The notes under the pieces are model-generated. The model had not been told where the DNA came from, made no database searches, and saw nothing but the letters and a program-made list of their open reading frames with translations. Position numbers and translations under genes: made by a program. Of a stretch of DNA of 64,000 bases, positions 52,233 to 63,921 are shown in pieces (positions within the stretch are counted from its first letter, which is position 1; each line of letters starts with the position of its first letter). Source of the DNA: Nitzschia sp. DOCU1 (taxonomy: Eukaryota > Bacillariophyta > Bacillariophyceae > Bacillariales > Bacillariaceae). Where the stretch lies: the NCBI GenBank assembly GCA_951394045.1, contig OX595989.1, positions 1,860,001 through 1,924,000 on the forward strand, written 5' to 3'.

Positions 52233-52398
52233 AAAACTTCCTATTAGTCCATGGTGAATAATGACTGCATCTCATATGAGTAGAGCTTTAGCGGACAAAG
52301 GTTCAGCTGCCGTCTAAAGTTGAAGTACCTCCAGCCTAGCCAGGTTCCAACACGATTAGGAACAGGCGGCAAGATCCTATTCGTTGCAGAGTTTTGTC

Positions 52399-55300
52399 CT
52401 ATTCTTCGCGGAATTCAGTCTCACAAAAGTTTGGTTTGGCCGACCACCCCTTCAAGGAACCGACGCTGTTCGTGTCGCCACGAGAGAAAATCGACCGACC
52501 GCTGCTGTGTGCCTCAGAAGACTTCCGACCTCGACTTCTTTCAGAGGAGTTCACGGTCCAGATCGGCTGGTCGCGGTGAACGTGGTGCTTACCATGGATA
52601 TCTGGCACGACGAAGTCGATGTAGGTCCCAGCCTCGCGCTCCAGATGCCTCACACCGTATCGAGTGTGCTGAAATCCCTGGATTTTCTGGCTATTCGTGG
52701 CTTGCATGTCAACGACATCTCGGTTTCTCCGGAAGTTTGGCTCTCCCTTGGTGACGAGCAATCGGGAATCCTGTGTTCCCTGAAGCCCCAGGAGGTGCTT
52801 CAGCCACTCAGAAAAAAACATGATGATGGCAGCAAGACCATTTACGAAGAAATGGACGACATTGAACGATGTCACATCCCGCGTTTGTTGTTTCCGCAAA
52901 TTCGAGGCCGGCAGCAATGCAGAAAGCTTGGCTAGGCGTTCGTCGAAGTGATAGTCGCCCTCGTCACCATCAGGATCGTGCAAAACGTAAAAATCGGAGC
53001 TCGGTTCCCTACGCTTCTGTCTACTGCCGCTGCCCCATAAACTTCGATCCAAAGTGTCGAATGTCCCACCTGGAGGGGCAACTACGGGTGTATCCATTGT
53101 CAGCATGGTATGAGCAGAGGTCAAAGGCGTCTCAATTGTGGTAGTCGTATATGAAATTTCCAACGGTGGCGCGGTTGCCAAAGAATATGAATCACTAGCT
53201 CGACTCTCTCTCTCGCCAATATAGTTTATCTCCACTGCCTGCGATCGAGCATCTATCTCGGACACAAAACGGATCTGTTCATTTTCGTGGGCAACTGACT
53301 TCGTACCATCACGGCTTCTCTCTTCAAGTGGCATATCTTGACAAAACGGATCCAAAAATTCGTCCGCCTCAGATCCATTTTCATCTTGCCAGCCGTTCCT
53401 TGAATCTTCCGTTTCGCCCGCTGTTATTCCCCCGCAATCCCTGTTCCTTTCGCCATCGTATTCACCTTGATCCTCTTGGAAGGGTGGTGGTTCGAATGAT
53501 TCTTCAGTACTCGGAGTGCTTCGCGTTGCTGTTTGAAGCCCGCTTTCCTTTCCATGCTCATGTGTTTCTGTCCCAAGCATTCCATTCATAGATTCGAGAC
53601 GTGCAGCGGCCGCGCATTTAAGCCTGGCAGGGAAGTCTTCTGATATGCTGGCTTCGCTCCGGCTCTCAGAGATTTCACTGCCATCATCAGCGATCCGAGC
53701 TTCGGTGTTATCAACTGGAGTGGTCTTATCGGTTTCCCCTTGAGTTGAGTCATTTGCGCTCTGGAAGGAGGTGCCGTTTGTGATGCAATTGGATTGGGGC
53801 GATATTAGAGATCTACTTGCGGACGCGCCGTGGCTTACTGATGTCTCCTCGTTCCCCTGCAAGGACAAAGCCTCGTGCTTCGAGGCTTCTGTGCCCGGTT
53901 CATCTGTGGCAAGATCAGCAACGTCCCCCGTAGGGACAACATTGCTCGATGCTGCATCAACTGAAGTCTTCAGAACTAGGTCCCTCTCCCGGATTTTCCG
54001 TGAAGGGTCATCCAAGTGTGAAATCACTTTTAAGTCTTCGATATCATAAGAAGTTGCTACGACTCGTGCCTCGGGAGATGTGGGGTTGCCTAAGGACCCT
54101 GGCTCGGAAGAAGAAGTTCTTGCTTTCGTTGATGCAGTCGACTCAGTTGGGCGAGACATACCCGTAGACAATGCAACTCGATTCTTGTCCGTAAGCTCGT
54201 CCAGAGGGCCCACCTCATGGCCCGGTGGAACTTCATCCAGAAGCACTGCTTCGCGTGCTTGAGTTTTCTGATCGTCGCCCAATTCCCACAACTTGTCTCT
54301 CCGCCCCATGAGCTCATCGCCGGATGACATCGATGCCGCCGGATTATTCTGCCAATTTGAAGACTCTTCATTAGGCGTTGGTCCTTTCGAATTTCGAGGA
54401 ACCGTCGCTCCAAGATCACCAATATCGGCGTTGCTTTGGTCGGACATGGACAATGTCTGGATTAGGGGGTAAGTCTTGTCAAAGCCCTCTTCGTCAGATG
54501 TCAATTCGCTGCATGAGACACGGAGATCTCTGTCATTTGTTTCCGCGCAATAGCGCACAGAGGTAGGGATACCACCATAGAGCGAACTAACCCCGATCGT
54601 GTTTGATTCGGCTTTCTTGCAGAAGGCATCATCACCATTCTTTCGGATCTCATCGTCCGGAGCATCAAAGCTCGGATATTCTCCGTCGACCAAATCTAGC
54701 TGTTCTTTTTTCGCAGGAACCCAATCCTTACTCACAAGTGAGCCCAGCTTGGATGACGTGCTAAATTTTGAAAGAGCGTTTTTCTCTTTTACAGGCTGCC
54801 TCCATTGGCGATCGGCTCTGCCCGGGTACTTCGTGTTTTTGTCTTCGTCAAAGCTCGGATGCTCCTGTACACAGTCGGAGCCTAATTTGGCTGAAGACGC
54901 GTTCTCTTCAAGAGAGAGCTGAATCCCTCTTTTCCTGGGTTCCACCGTGTTGATCAACGCCTTCTGTGCCTCGGTGGAGACACGCGACGCAATGAGGTCA
55001 CGCATGCTGGGTTGAAAAGGTGCAGAACTCTGCATGGCCCCTCCCCGAGCCGGGGGGACGTCAAAGCTTGGTTCGCTGTCCAACATTCCAGATGCTTGCA
55101 TGTCCTTATCGGGAGACGACGTGTGGGGTGTCAACCTTGTTCCCTTTCTGAAGTCATGTGGCACCGGCACAGACTGGGCCTGAACTTGAAACTGCCGTTT
55201 CATTCCAAAAGGCATCATTTCAAAGCTATCTTGGGAGCTTACAAACGAACCGTTGCCATCAATTACAATATGACTTGGTAACGACCCTGGCCTTACTATG

Positions 55301-56508
55301 CTTTGCGACGAATGAGAAGTCTCCATTTTTGGAGGGACGGGCTTGAACATGTTGGGATTGGGGGTGAAGGCAGAAGCGGCTGGCTTCCGACAGACTGGGC
55401 TGATTCTGGGTGTCTGATGGACTGATTCATCTTCCTCATCGGAAGTAATTTCAGTAGGAGATTCAAAAAGAGACTTGTAAAATTGTGGCATGGCAGCCCC
55501 CCCAACAACTTCGTCAATAATGACCTGTTCATCCAACCGGCTGTAATCAAAATCGCACTTTTTGGCAATTTTGTCACCATTGATCCTAAGGTGATGAATG
55601 GCAGACTTAACTTCTTGTCTGCTTGGAACTAGATTGTCAAGCCCTTCCATGAGTTGCAGAGGCAGTGGAAGAGTCATCCTCAATTGTACTTCGGTCGCGG
55701 AAGGACCCGCTCTATCACATCGGATCAAATTCGACGAGGACTGCTGAGCATCCTTGCTGAACAATGCATTCATACAGTTAGCGTTGAGTTGAAATCGATC
55801 ATCATCCTCATCGTCGTCGTCGTCATCATCATAGGAGGTATATGAACCACTTGAATCCGAGCTGCTATGAGATTTTGAGTCGCTGTCGCCAGAGAAAACC
55901 TCGTCATAGAGGTTTGCCATATTTTGCCAATTGTGCTTTTTGCCGCTTCCATGCTGGTTGCGACGCTTTTGGGAAGGAACATCGGCGGCTTGGCTATCAC
56001 TTTTATACCCCTCGGTTGCCTCAGGTAAGCCGCCCTCGCTATCCTCGTCACTTGGTTCACTAATTCCTTGTGTGTAGGGGCTTTCTCGGGGAACGGACGA
56101 CATGCTGCTGTACCTCATCCCCTCATCCGGGCCTCGCGAGTTCAGCTCATGGCTTAATTCACCACCTAGCCCCCTCATATTTCTTGAATCGCGTCTCCGA
56201 AAGGATGTCTCGGCAGGTTTCTGATTGCATCCCCGTACACGGAACGCGTCGTCGCGACGAGTCGACTCGTCCTCCGAACTTGGAACGGAATCGTCGTTTC
56301 TTCCACCACGGGTAGGGTAGTACTTGTTCTTGGCTTCCGCAAACGAACGACTTCCTCGAGAGCGAGAGTGGCTTCTTGTCTCATCAAACCTCATGGTCAA
56401 AGATTCTACAGCTACTTTGAGGGTATGTCGTCTCAAAAGCTTGGCAGCAGTTTTGTCCGTCGGATGCCGTGCTTGGGGAATCCGATATTCCCATACTTCC
56501 ATTATCAT
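52399..56508 (-). CDS. Large disordered protein with a C-terminal membrane helix, function unknown
   Basis: Uninterrupted frame of 1369 residues from ATG 56508. It is very rich in Ser, Glu, Asp, Arg and Pro, and predicted mostly disordered. There is a poly-Asp tract near residue 230 and several SDEED-like acidic clusters. An ordered block lies around residues 275-355 (PLPLQLMEGLDNLVPSRQEV, AIHHLRINGDKIAKKCDFDY, GAAMPQFYKSLFESP). Near 1240-1265 a hydrophobic segment (FFVNGLAAIIMFFSEWLKHL) could anchor it to a membrane, leaving about 100 Arg/His/Ser-rich residues at the end. No catalytic motif is seen. The length of the stop-free frame and its composition make it a real gene. Neighbours give no functional clue. 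Confidence 0.75.
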   Translation of the reverse strand: MIMEVWEYRIPQARHPTDKTAAKLLRRHTLKVAVESLTMRFDETRSHSRSRGSRSFAEAKNKYYPTRGGRNDDSVPSSEDESTRRDDAFRVRGCNQKPAETSFRRRDSRNMRGLGGELSHELNSRGPDEGMRYSSMSSVPRESPYTQGISEPSDEDSEGGLPEATEGYKSDSQAADVPSQKRRNQHGSGKKHNWQNMANLYDEVFSGDSDSKSHSSSDSSGSYTSYDDDDDDDEDDDRFQLNANCMNALFSKDAQQSSSNLIRCDRAGPSATEVQLRMTLPLPLQLMEGLDNLVPSRQEVKSAIHHLRINGDKIAKKCDFDYSRLDEQVIIDEVVGGAAMPQFYKSLFESPTEITSDEEDESVHQTPRISPVCRKPAASAFTPNPNMFKPVPPKMETSHSSQSIVRPGSLPSHIVIDGNGSFVSSQDSFEMMPFGMKRQFQVQAQSVPVPHDFRKGTRLTPHTSSPDKDMQASGMLDSEPSFDVPPARGGAMQSSAPFQPSMRDLIASRVSTEAQKALINTVEPRKRGIQLSLEENASSAKLGSDCVQEHPSFDEDKNTKYPGRADRQWRQPVKEKNALSKFSTSSKLGSLVSKDWVPAKKEQLDLVDGEYPSFDAPDDEIRKNGDDAFCKKAESNTIGVSSLYGGIPTSVRYCAETNDRDLRVSCSELTSDEEGFDKTYPLIQTLSMSDQSNADIGDLGATVPRNSKGPTPNEESSNWQNNPAASMSSGDELMGRRDKLWELGDDQKTQAREAVLLDEVPPGHEVGPLDELTDKNRVALSTGMSRPTESTASTKARTSSSEPGSLGNPTSPEARVVATSYDIEDLKVISHLDDPSRKIRERDLVLKTSVDAASSNVVPTGDVADLATDEPGTEASKHEALSLQGNEETSVSHGASASRSLISPQSNCITNGTSFQSANDSTQGETDKTTPVDNTEARIADDGSEISESRSEASISEDFPARLKCAAAARLESMNGMLGTETHEHGKESGLQTATRSTPSTEESFEPPPFQEDQGEYDGERNRDCGGITAGETEDSRNGWQDENGSEADEFLDPFCQDMPLEERSRDGTKSVAHENEQIRFVSEIDARSQAVEINYIGERESRASDSYSLATAPPLEISYTTTTIETPLTSAHTMLTMDTPVVAPPGGTFDTLDRSLWGSGSRQKRREPSSDFYVLHDPDGDEGDYHFDERLAKLSALLPASNLRKQQTRDVTSFNVVHFFVNGLAAIIMFFSEWLKHLLGLQGTQDSRLLVTKGEPNFRRNRDVVDMQATNSQKIQGFQHTRYGVRHLEREAGTYIDFVVPDIHGKHHVHRDQPIWTVNSSERSRGRKSSEAHSSGRSIFSRGDTNSVGSLKGWSAKPNFCETEFREE

Positions 56509-57816
56509 TACTTAGGTCAAATCGAGTAATGTGGATAGGCGGGCGCGCGTTTGGCGGGAATGGTGAAGTTTCGGAATATACATTTCAGTATGCAAATTAT
56601 TTGGTGTAAATAGGAACTAGATAACGGCACAGTCCAATTCTTAATTGGGAAATTGCCATAGTTAGCGATGTTTGGCGGAGACGAATGTGCTAAAATTAAA
56701 TATGAAAAATACTACTTGGTATAGTACCAAGGTACGGGGCCACCAAACTGCGATAATTACTGAGTGCTTCATGCCACCAACGAGGAGGCCGAGCCACTTC
56801 CGTCCACACTCTCTCCTTCCATGTAGTCTCTAAACACAGATCCTGCTGTGCTCCCACCAGCGAGCGACGACGCTCTATCAATCCAGCTGGTCCAGTAACA
56901 CAGCATGGTCAGGACGGATGTATCTACGATATGTGGCGAAACCGACACATTGCTACGTACGTACCGTTACGGGTTGTGGAAGAAGCGAGGAATGTATTCC
57001 TAATAAAGTACAGCCCCCACCACCAGCTGGTCAGACTCACCCACCACCCCCGGAGGAAGCATCATGGCCGTGATGATACTGCTGGTGAGGAGGAGGACGA
57101 TGCAACAACGTGCTGGTGAGTACTCCTACTACTTAAATTTAAGAGTGGTTAGTATCTAACGTGCAGTAGTACTAGATACCTGGTACTACAAGACCCCGAC
57201 ACTTGTAGAAGTTCTAGGGCTGTTCCGCGCAGCAGAGGCAGTAACAAACATGGACATTTACAGTAGCTGGTATCGTACGAGTTTTTATTACACAGACAGT
57301 ACTGTAGCCCAAAGCAAAATGCAGTGAAGGAGAGTGGCTGGTGTCTAGTATATCAAAATCTACTCCGGCGGTTCTTGGTGCATAGAAGTACTACCGGTAG
57401 TACTAGTAGGCCCATCATCGAGTACTAAAGTGCTACCGTAGTAATGATGTCTCTCAGAGCTTTCTCAACTAGAGAGGGGAAGACAGATTAGTAGTGGTCG
57501 ATCTTCGTGATTTCAGAACGTGAATGAATGGGCGCACCAGGTAAGACAGACCGGCGCGAGGGTGTAATTAATCTCTCAAATGACGTTATAAAACGTTAAC
57601 CATTTTGATTTCATATATACAATTCTACATTTATTTCAATCCAAGTTCCCGCCAAAATGGAAAAGATCTTCGCTGATATTTTCTTCTTGATTTTCCCGTC
57701 GCACGGATTTGTCTGCAATACAACAACAAGCCATTAATGCCAAATCGTTCAAGCATCTTCCCCGCAGTCTGCCTTTGTTTCCCATAGGGGGAGTTTAATG
57801 ATACCTTCAGCGTAAC
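56509..57816. other. Spacer of 1.3 kb between two divergent disordered-protein genes
   Basis: Holds both promoters. There are scattered CTGGT/AGTACT simple repeats around 57100-57440 and no recognisable gene. The AT-rich stretch near 57590-57640 precedes the plus-strand gene. Confidence 0.6.
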
Positions 57817-59664
57817 ATGGTTGAAAGCGAAACTTTTGTTTCCCACAGGCGAAAGCCCGCTGGAAGGAGAGCGCCTAGAAAACTGTTCACAGCGAAAGGG
57901 CTCGTAGGGGGCGATGAGGGCACACGGGATGGCGATGCTAGCAAGCAAAGCTTCTCCGAAGATCGAAAGAATAACGAATCCTCCACTGTGGACACATGCC
58001 CTCTTGACAAATCATCGGATTTCACCAGGATCGAAAACTTTAATTACAGCCACGACTACGACGACTCCTCGAACTTACAATCACATTATAATGGGGACGT
58101 TGACAACTCCTCGTTCCACGAGGGCTCAATCTCAAATGACTTAGAAGAGGTGCTTCAAATGGGCTGCATGGATGGGTTTTTCTTCTCTGCTCCAATTAGA
58201 AACCGCACAACCAAACACGACAGCCGATGCAAAGAGGTTCTACGATTGCCGAGTATCAAGGTCAATCCAACTACATTTCCTCGCCACCGCAACTCGGCAT
58301 ATTTCGGCAATATAAAAGTTGAGTCGACCTTTCCTAGAGGCCTTAATTGTCACCTGCCCTATCATTCGAACTACGTGATGGACGACCACGTATCCACCAA
58401 TTTTTTTGATCGACACCTGTCAGTTTCCGATGACAAAGGAAATGCCGGATATCATGGACCATTCATCTTCTCAAAAAACACAGAACCAAGAGTGCGCGAT
58501 GAAGGATCACTACCTGGTTCGAATCAGATTTCGCCGAGTTTTTCATCAATGTCCATTGAGGCCCCACCCAGCCAAATCTACATTGGTTTAGAACCTCAAT
58601 TCAGTGAAGACCTGATTCCGGTTGACGACCTCCCACCACCGGGAATCAAGTGCAACTTGACCAAATACCACCCTCGGCCACTAAGTGGCCGTCTCAATTT
58701 CGCGTTCGGAAAGCCAATGTTATCCATAGACTCGGAAGAAAGTGATGCCTCGGAGCAAGGTCATTTCCGCACGAACGATCAGGATTTTCGTCATCCTCAA
58801 CTCACCCAACAGGACCAAAAAGGTCAAGCGCACGTTACCAAAGGCATGTTGGGAACATCAAAGTTGGATGATACTTGTATTATCTGTCCAAGTTTTGACG
58901 ACGCTGGACCCAGCTTCGACAATAATGAGACAACGACGGCTATAATCGTCAACAAGGACGCAAATCACACGGGACGTAATGAAGTCGTCGCCATCGAAAC
59001 TTTCGATGCCCACCAGTTACCAAGGGCAAGTTGCAACAGCGCAGACTCGGTGGCAACGGATAACGCCATATCAAACGAAAAACCAGCGAAGAAGAAGGTG
59101 CACGCGTCGACCAATGATCCCTCACACGCTCAAGGAACGTCCTGCGCCCTACAAAGTGAAAATCCCACCGCTCTCGAACAACTGGTCCGTTTCTCCAGTG
59201 CGACTACTGAGTCTGTCCAACAGAGGGAATCCAATTCAGCACATTCTGCCACTTCTGGAGACGACGTTGATTCCTGCTCTACTGTCCAAGATGAAAACAA
59301 CACTCCGGCGCGTACTCCTTCGACGTGTTGTCCAAAGCAAATTATAACAACGGACAAAATGAGCGAGAACTGCCTTCCCTTAACACCGCGTAACGCTCTG
59401 GCTCTAGTACCAAGTCCAACCTATCGATTAAATTCACCTCATCTTATATCAAACGCCAGGACAGAAATCAAAAGGAAATCGATTGGTTTGATGATAGGAA
59501 CGAACTCCCCAGCGTCTCCCCGCGCACACGACGATGATGAGTTTTTCAGTCCCAAGGCCACGACTCCCATGCAACGCAACAATCTTCGAGGGGGTCAAGT
59601 ACATCGTTTCGCTTTTGATGATAGCTTTGATGACGCTGAATTTTTCGATACATACATGGCCTGA
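57817..59664 (+). CDS. Hypothetical Ser/Asp-rich protein
   Basis: Stop-free frame of 615 residues from ATG 57817. The N-terminus is basic (SHRRKPAGRRAPRKLF). Much of the rest is Ser/Asp/Asn-rich and likely disordered. More ordered phrases are LEEVLQMGCMDGFFFSAPIRNR (about 105-126), SIEAPPSQIYIGLEPQFSED and PPPGIKCNLTKYHPRP (about 255-295). Similar acidic/aromatic motifs recur at the C-terminus (DDEFFSPKA, FAFDDSFDDAEFFDTYMA), suggesting a short linear motif that binds a partner. No family is recognised. Confidence 0.7.
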   Translation: MVESETFVSHRRKPAGRRAPRKLFTAKGLVGGDEGTRDGDASKQSFSEDRKNNESSTVDTCPLDKSSDFTRIENFNYSHDYDDSSNLQSHYNGDVDNSSFHEGSISNDLEEVLQMGCMDGFFFSAPIRNRTTKHDSRCKEVLRLPSIKVNPTTFPRHRNSAYFGNIKVESTFPRGLNCHLPYHSNYVMDDHVSTNFFDRHLSVSDDKGNAGYHGPFIFSKNTEPRVRDEGSLPGSNQISPSFSSMSIEAPPSQIYIGLEPQFSEDLIPVDDLPPPGIKCNLTKYHPRPLSGRLNFAFGKPMLSIDSEESDASEQGHFRTNDQDFRHPQLTQQDQKGQAHVTKGMLGTSKLDDTCIICPSFDDAGPSFDNNETTTAIIVNKDANHTGRNEVVAIETFDAHQLPRASCNSADSVATDNAISNEKPAKKKVHASTNDPSHAQGTSCALQSENPTALEQLVRFSSATTESVQQRESNSAHSATSGDDVDSCSTVQDENNTPARTPSTCCPKQIITTDKMSENCLPLTPRNALALVPSPTYRLNSPHLISNARTEIKRKSIGLMIGTNSPASPRAHDDDEFFSPKATTPMQRNNLRGGQVHRFAFDDSFDDAEFFDTYMA

Positions 59665-60427
59665 TGGGCGCGGAAGATTCGGCGGGAGAGTAGTTCTACG
59701 TGTGTCAGTCGTTTGTCTATTGATCGATTTGCTGGCCCTCGAGACTAGAAAATTCTTATAATGCATCGATAGCAATTACCCAAAAGATTTATTTGATTAC
59801 ATAAATCCACAGGCCTTTACAATGGACCATTCTTCAGACACTTGACTTGAGTCGTTGCGTCTGTGCATAGTTTCAGACTAATATCAGGGTCGTTGTTTTG
59901 GCCAACGTAGGTGCAACAAATACTGGTCGGCTACTACTAGCGTTTGCGGCTACTCTCAGACGACGGGGAGTCTACTCCTACTAGTTTCCTTCAGTGTCAA
60001 GTTCATCACAAAGTTTTTGCCAAACCATCACGTTGAAACATATGATACTGCACCAGGATGTGGTCGAACGGTTCGCCAATAGTTTTTGTCCGTTGTTGTT
60101 CGTTTGAGGGTGGCGTTGCTTTGATGCCTGGTACATTGTGTAGTCACGTATTCTGTTAGATACAATCATTGTGCCGTCTGAGATTATTTTCGCGATACTC
60201 TCTGCATCCATAAAATTGCTGTCGGGCCTCTTCATAATATTGTCTTCGACCTCTCACGCAACCCTCATCAGCGTTTCATGCCTTGTTGGTCTTCTCTCCT
60301 TATCCTCGAAGTTATCGGAGCAGTAGCTGAAGGTAGTCATTTCCAGACCGAAAAGAGTTTACGATAAAGGAACGAGGTTGCAAACAATTTCAGGTGCGAC
60401 AAAGGTTCCGTTGGTAGTTCTTGCGAG
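59665..60427. other. Spacer upstream of alanine racemase
   Basis: 763 bp. A minus-strand frame of 84 codons at 59981-60235 is the longest inside; its composition is plausible, but it matches nothing and has no neighbour support. The alanine racemase promoter must lie in the right part. Confidence 0.5.
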
Positions 60428-62617
60428 ATGACAAACGGGGTCGCCTCAGCACCTCCCACGGAGGCCATTTTCGTCCCAAAGACGCCCAACGGCAAGCTTC
60501 CACCACCTGCTGACACTTTACATCGCGCTGTTCATCGGATAAGTCTTTCTGCGCTGTCACACAATTACTCTGAGGTGGAATCAGCGGCGCATCGACAACG
60601 ATGCGACGTCATTTGTGTCACAAAGGCGGATTGTGAGTAGCTCTTGTCGAGTATGCGGTATTTCCTAGTCAAATAAGCTCATCTTCCCTCCTCCCACGCC
60701 GATGACTCAACAGCCTACGGCCACGGCGCGATTGCCACAGCCCTGTATCTCGCCGACAGCATGGGTGCCGATGCGTTTGCAGTGGCCACGTTGGAGGAGG
60801 CGATTGCGCTACGGAAAGCCTTCCAAGAGACTGCTGGAGGTGTCGGTTCAAACGGTTTGCGACCAAGCAAGGCTAAAATGTCGTCCCTTTTCCAACAGAG
60901 TGGCGATGATAGTGCCACATTCTCCACTTTGCCTACAAACCCGAACTTTTCAATCATGACCGGGCAAAGACGGAGTAGGCGGCCGCCGAACATCCGAATT
61001 CTAGTGTTAGGACCACCCGTTGGTTTCCCCCGTTGTTTTGATGACTATTTTCACCACAATATCGAAGTCATGATTTCCGGGCCAGAATCAGCCAAGGCAC
61101 TTTATCAGTGGGTTCATGACCCGGCGGAACGGAAAAGAACACAAGTAGAACGCGCAGCTATGGAAGCCAAGGAGATGGCGCTCAAAGACCGTCCTCCACC
61201 AGCACCTAGGACATTACCCAATTCAGTCGCCGAACAGAGAGAATCAACTGTTTCAGATGTATCCACAACCGAGAACTCTCATTCATCCGATAACAACCCG
61301 ACACCTCGCTATCATCCACCGTCTGCGACCCTGGGAAACGTCACAGGATCAGACCTGGCAAAGGAACTTCGGGAAATCCTCAAAAACCAGCAATTGCACC
61401 CGGAGATAATACCTTCTATCAAACCAAAAAACCCGGGTCATCAAAGGATGAATAGCGGAACCATCACACCCCAAACAATGGAATCTTTGGGTTCTACCCC
61501 GGTTCCATCGGAGGCCGATTCAGTTTCCAAAACACCTACCAGTGCTGTGCCTTTCGCAGGAATCGAAGAAGCAGCGAGAAAGTCTAGAATTGTTCAAAAG
61601 GCGGTGTCCAGTGAAGTTTTTGTGGACAATGGCGACGACGACGGAGGCGATTCACCGAAGTCTCCAGTTGAAAATGTCAATGCAAGCGGAAGGCCAAGGG
61701 CGCCGACGAACCGCAACAAAAAGGCGCAACCACTAAAGGGGATTCAAGGGAAAAGGCTTCGATATCATATTCTTGTCGACTCGGGAATGGGACGGCTTGG
61801 ATTTAGAACAGATCCTTTGACGAAGGGAGAACAAGGAAAGCGTAGGGACTCGGTCGAAATTATCAAGGAGCTAGTCGATCTTGAAGTCAAACTCGATTGT
61901 CCGATCGAATTCTTCGGGATGGTTACTCACATGGCTGAGGCGAATGCAACATCCACTTATACAAACGCCCAAATATCCAAATTCAAAGATCTGCTCAATC
62001 GCGTCCGTGCGGCTGGGATCTCTGTTCCAACTGTGAGCACTGATAATTCGGCCGCCCTGCTCACCCCTGAACTTACTCATTTTGATCCGAAAGAATTATT
62101 AACCCAAGAATTCGCCGACACGCGAGGCTTTGTCAGAGTGGGGGGTGCCATTTATGGACAGCGCCCGAGCTTCCCACAGCTACGAGCAGTTTCTACACTC
62201 ATGGCGTGGGTGCGACACGTTGCTATCCTAAAAAAGGGAGATTCCGTGGGATACGACAGAGCATACGTTGCAGACCACAATGTTCGAATCGCGACACTTT
62301 CAATTGGTTTCGCCGACGGATATCCTCGTGAGCTGGGGAATATGAATGGTCATGTCGCCATAGGAGGCCACATCTTTCCGGTGGTGGGAAATGTGTGCAT
62401 GGACATGCTGATGGTGGAACTTGGCAATGCCGACGACAAGGAGAGCCCAGGCGCTCAAGTAGTAGTGGGAGATACAGCCATTTTGTGGGGACCTGGTGAT
62501 GATGAAGAAGGCGATGGCCTCATCCCCCTGAAGAATATTGCCGAACGGCTGAAAACGACCCAATCCGCATTGACATGTGGCCTCGACAAGGACAGAGTCC
62601 CTCGACAGTACGCATAA
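60428..62617 (+). CDS. alr: Alanine racemase with a long insertion
   Basis: PLP enzyme that interconverts L- and D-alanine. Exons 60428-60632 and 60714-62617 join across an 81 bp intron to give 702 residues, against 360-400 in bacteria. The splice restores the PLP-lysine motif VTKADSYGHGA (K66). Barrel parts follow: IRILVLGPP near 163 and EVMISGPESA near 190. Residues about 205-415 are Ser/Pro/Thr-rich and disordered; the barrel then resumes at YHILVDSGMGRLGF (D424). The C-terminal beta domain has SVGYDRAYV with the catalytic Tyr582, TLSIGFADGYPREL and GNVCMDMLMVEL. All key residues are present, so activity is likely. A shorter low-complexity stretch lies near residues 110-155. Eukaryotic alr genes are rare and often acquired by transfer; that origin is inference. 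Confidence 0.92.
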
Positions 62618-63816
62618 AGCCTCTATCCAGAAGGATCCATGAGGAGAGTGGTCGCCTGCGTCGGTAGCGATGCGTCTTCAGCTGCCGCACTTCTCATAGA
62701 TGAGCGTCGGCTCAACTCAGATAACCACAAGGAAACCAGTATACTAATAGCCTTGCGAGAATCGGCAGGTCACTACTGGCAGCAGTGTGTTGAGGACGGT
62801 TCAAGTTAATTGTAAGATCATTCTGCCATCAGCATCAGATGAACGCAGGAAAGAGGGGCTGTCTACTTATGAGCTACCTCAACCGATTGAGACCAGCCGG
62901 AGCGACAACCCAACCTGGAACGCGAGATAGTCTTCCGACCAGCATTAGACTGGCAGTCAGAGTAAAGCAAAAACTGCAGTAGACACATGGAGCATTCCAC
63001 TGGCACTACTTTTTGTTTGGAAGGCTGGCTAATCAAAACGGTAGATTGCAGCTCGGTCGACCAAGGTCGCTATAAAACAGAGTACCCCGACAGCCACTCT
63101 TCGCTACTCTTGACTCCTTGTTGAATCCACGTAGAGAGATCGACGACGGGCGCAAGCACAAAACACGGTTCCGTATTCCCTGTAGATGTGCAGACTACTA
63201 GCGCTGACGATCTTTGACACATGGAATAGTCAAACGTTCCTAATGGCTTGTGACACCTAGAGATATGATAGATGGCGAATGTCGTTCCGGCGAGCGAAGG
63301 GCTCGATTATCCTCGTCGGTGGTCAAGGTAGTTGCTAAGTGGATAGTACTCAACATATTTTACGAAACCATAGCACCAGTCACACGGTGGTCTTTTCTCT
63401 CAAGAGTACGGGCTTATCGTTTTACCAATACGTAGAGAGAACAAAGATATAGGTTATATTAGAAAATGCGTATCAAGTCTTGTACTTCAGCTACTGCACA
63501 GCAGTAGCTACTCTATCCTATGTATGATAGGAAGCAGAAACTTCCGTCGGTCGGTCCGTCGGCATTGCGATTACTGATCTCGTACATATTGTGGGTTTGA
63601 CCGCCCGTTCAGTAGGTATGATAGCAGGTATGACGGCCAAAAAGATTTTCGCTTTTAAACCGCGGTCTCGGCAATGACTCTCGATCTTCTCTCTGTTTGC
63701 GCCATTTAACGACTGCCGCTCTAAAGTCAACAAAGGACAACACAAACCTTCCGCAAAGAGCACGCAGTGGACCAACCGTTCACCCTCCGATTCCGACTAC
63801 CATAGGACTACAAGAA
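62618..63816. other. Spacer without recognisable gene
   Basis: 1.2 kb after alanine racemase. Short open frames only. Around 63325 there is a sequence related to the tandem unit at 50111-50307. Poly-purine and CTCT stretches occur near 63650-63690, upstream of the last gene. Confidence 0.55.
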
Positions 63817-63921
63817 ATGTCGTGGTGGAATGATCCAACTAGTAATCACGCGTTCATCCTGTCGTGGGTGAGCGTCGTGCTAACGACTATCGCGGCAGTC
63901 GCCGGTATATCGTTCTACATG
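63817..63921 (+). CDS. First exon of a membrane protein, cut by the window end
   Basis: ATG 63817 opens a 35-codon exon ending in a GTGAGT donor at 63922. It reads MSWWNDPTSNHAFILSW, then a hydrophobic helix (about residues 13-34). Other exons lie beyond the window. Short N-terminus plus a membrane helix would fit a small organelle or ER membrane subunit, but it cannot be named. The case rests on the good start context, helix and donor. Confidence 0.4.

Noticed and set aside
59981..60235. 84-codon minus-strand frame
   Set aside because: Plausible composition, but no homology, promoter or neighbour support; not enough for a gene call.
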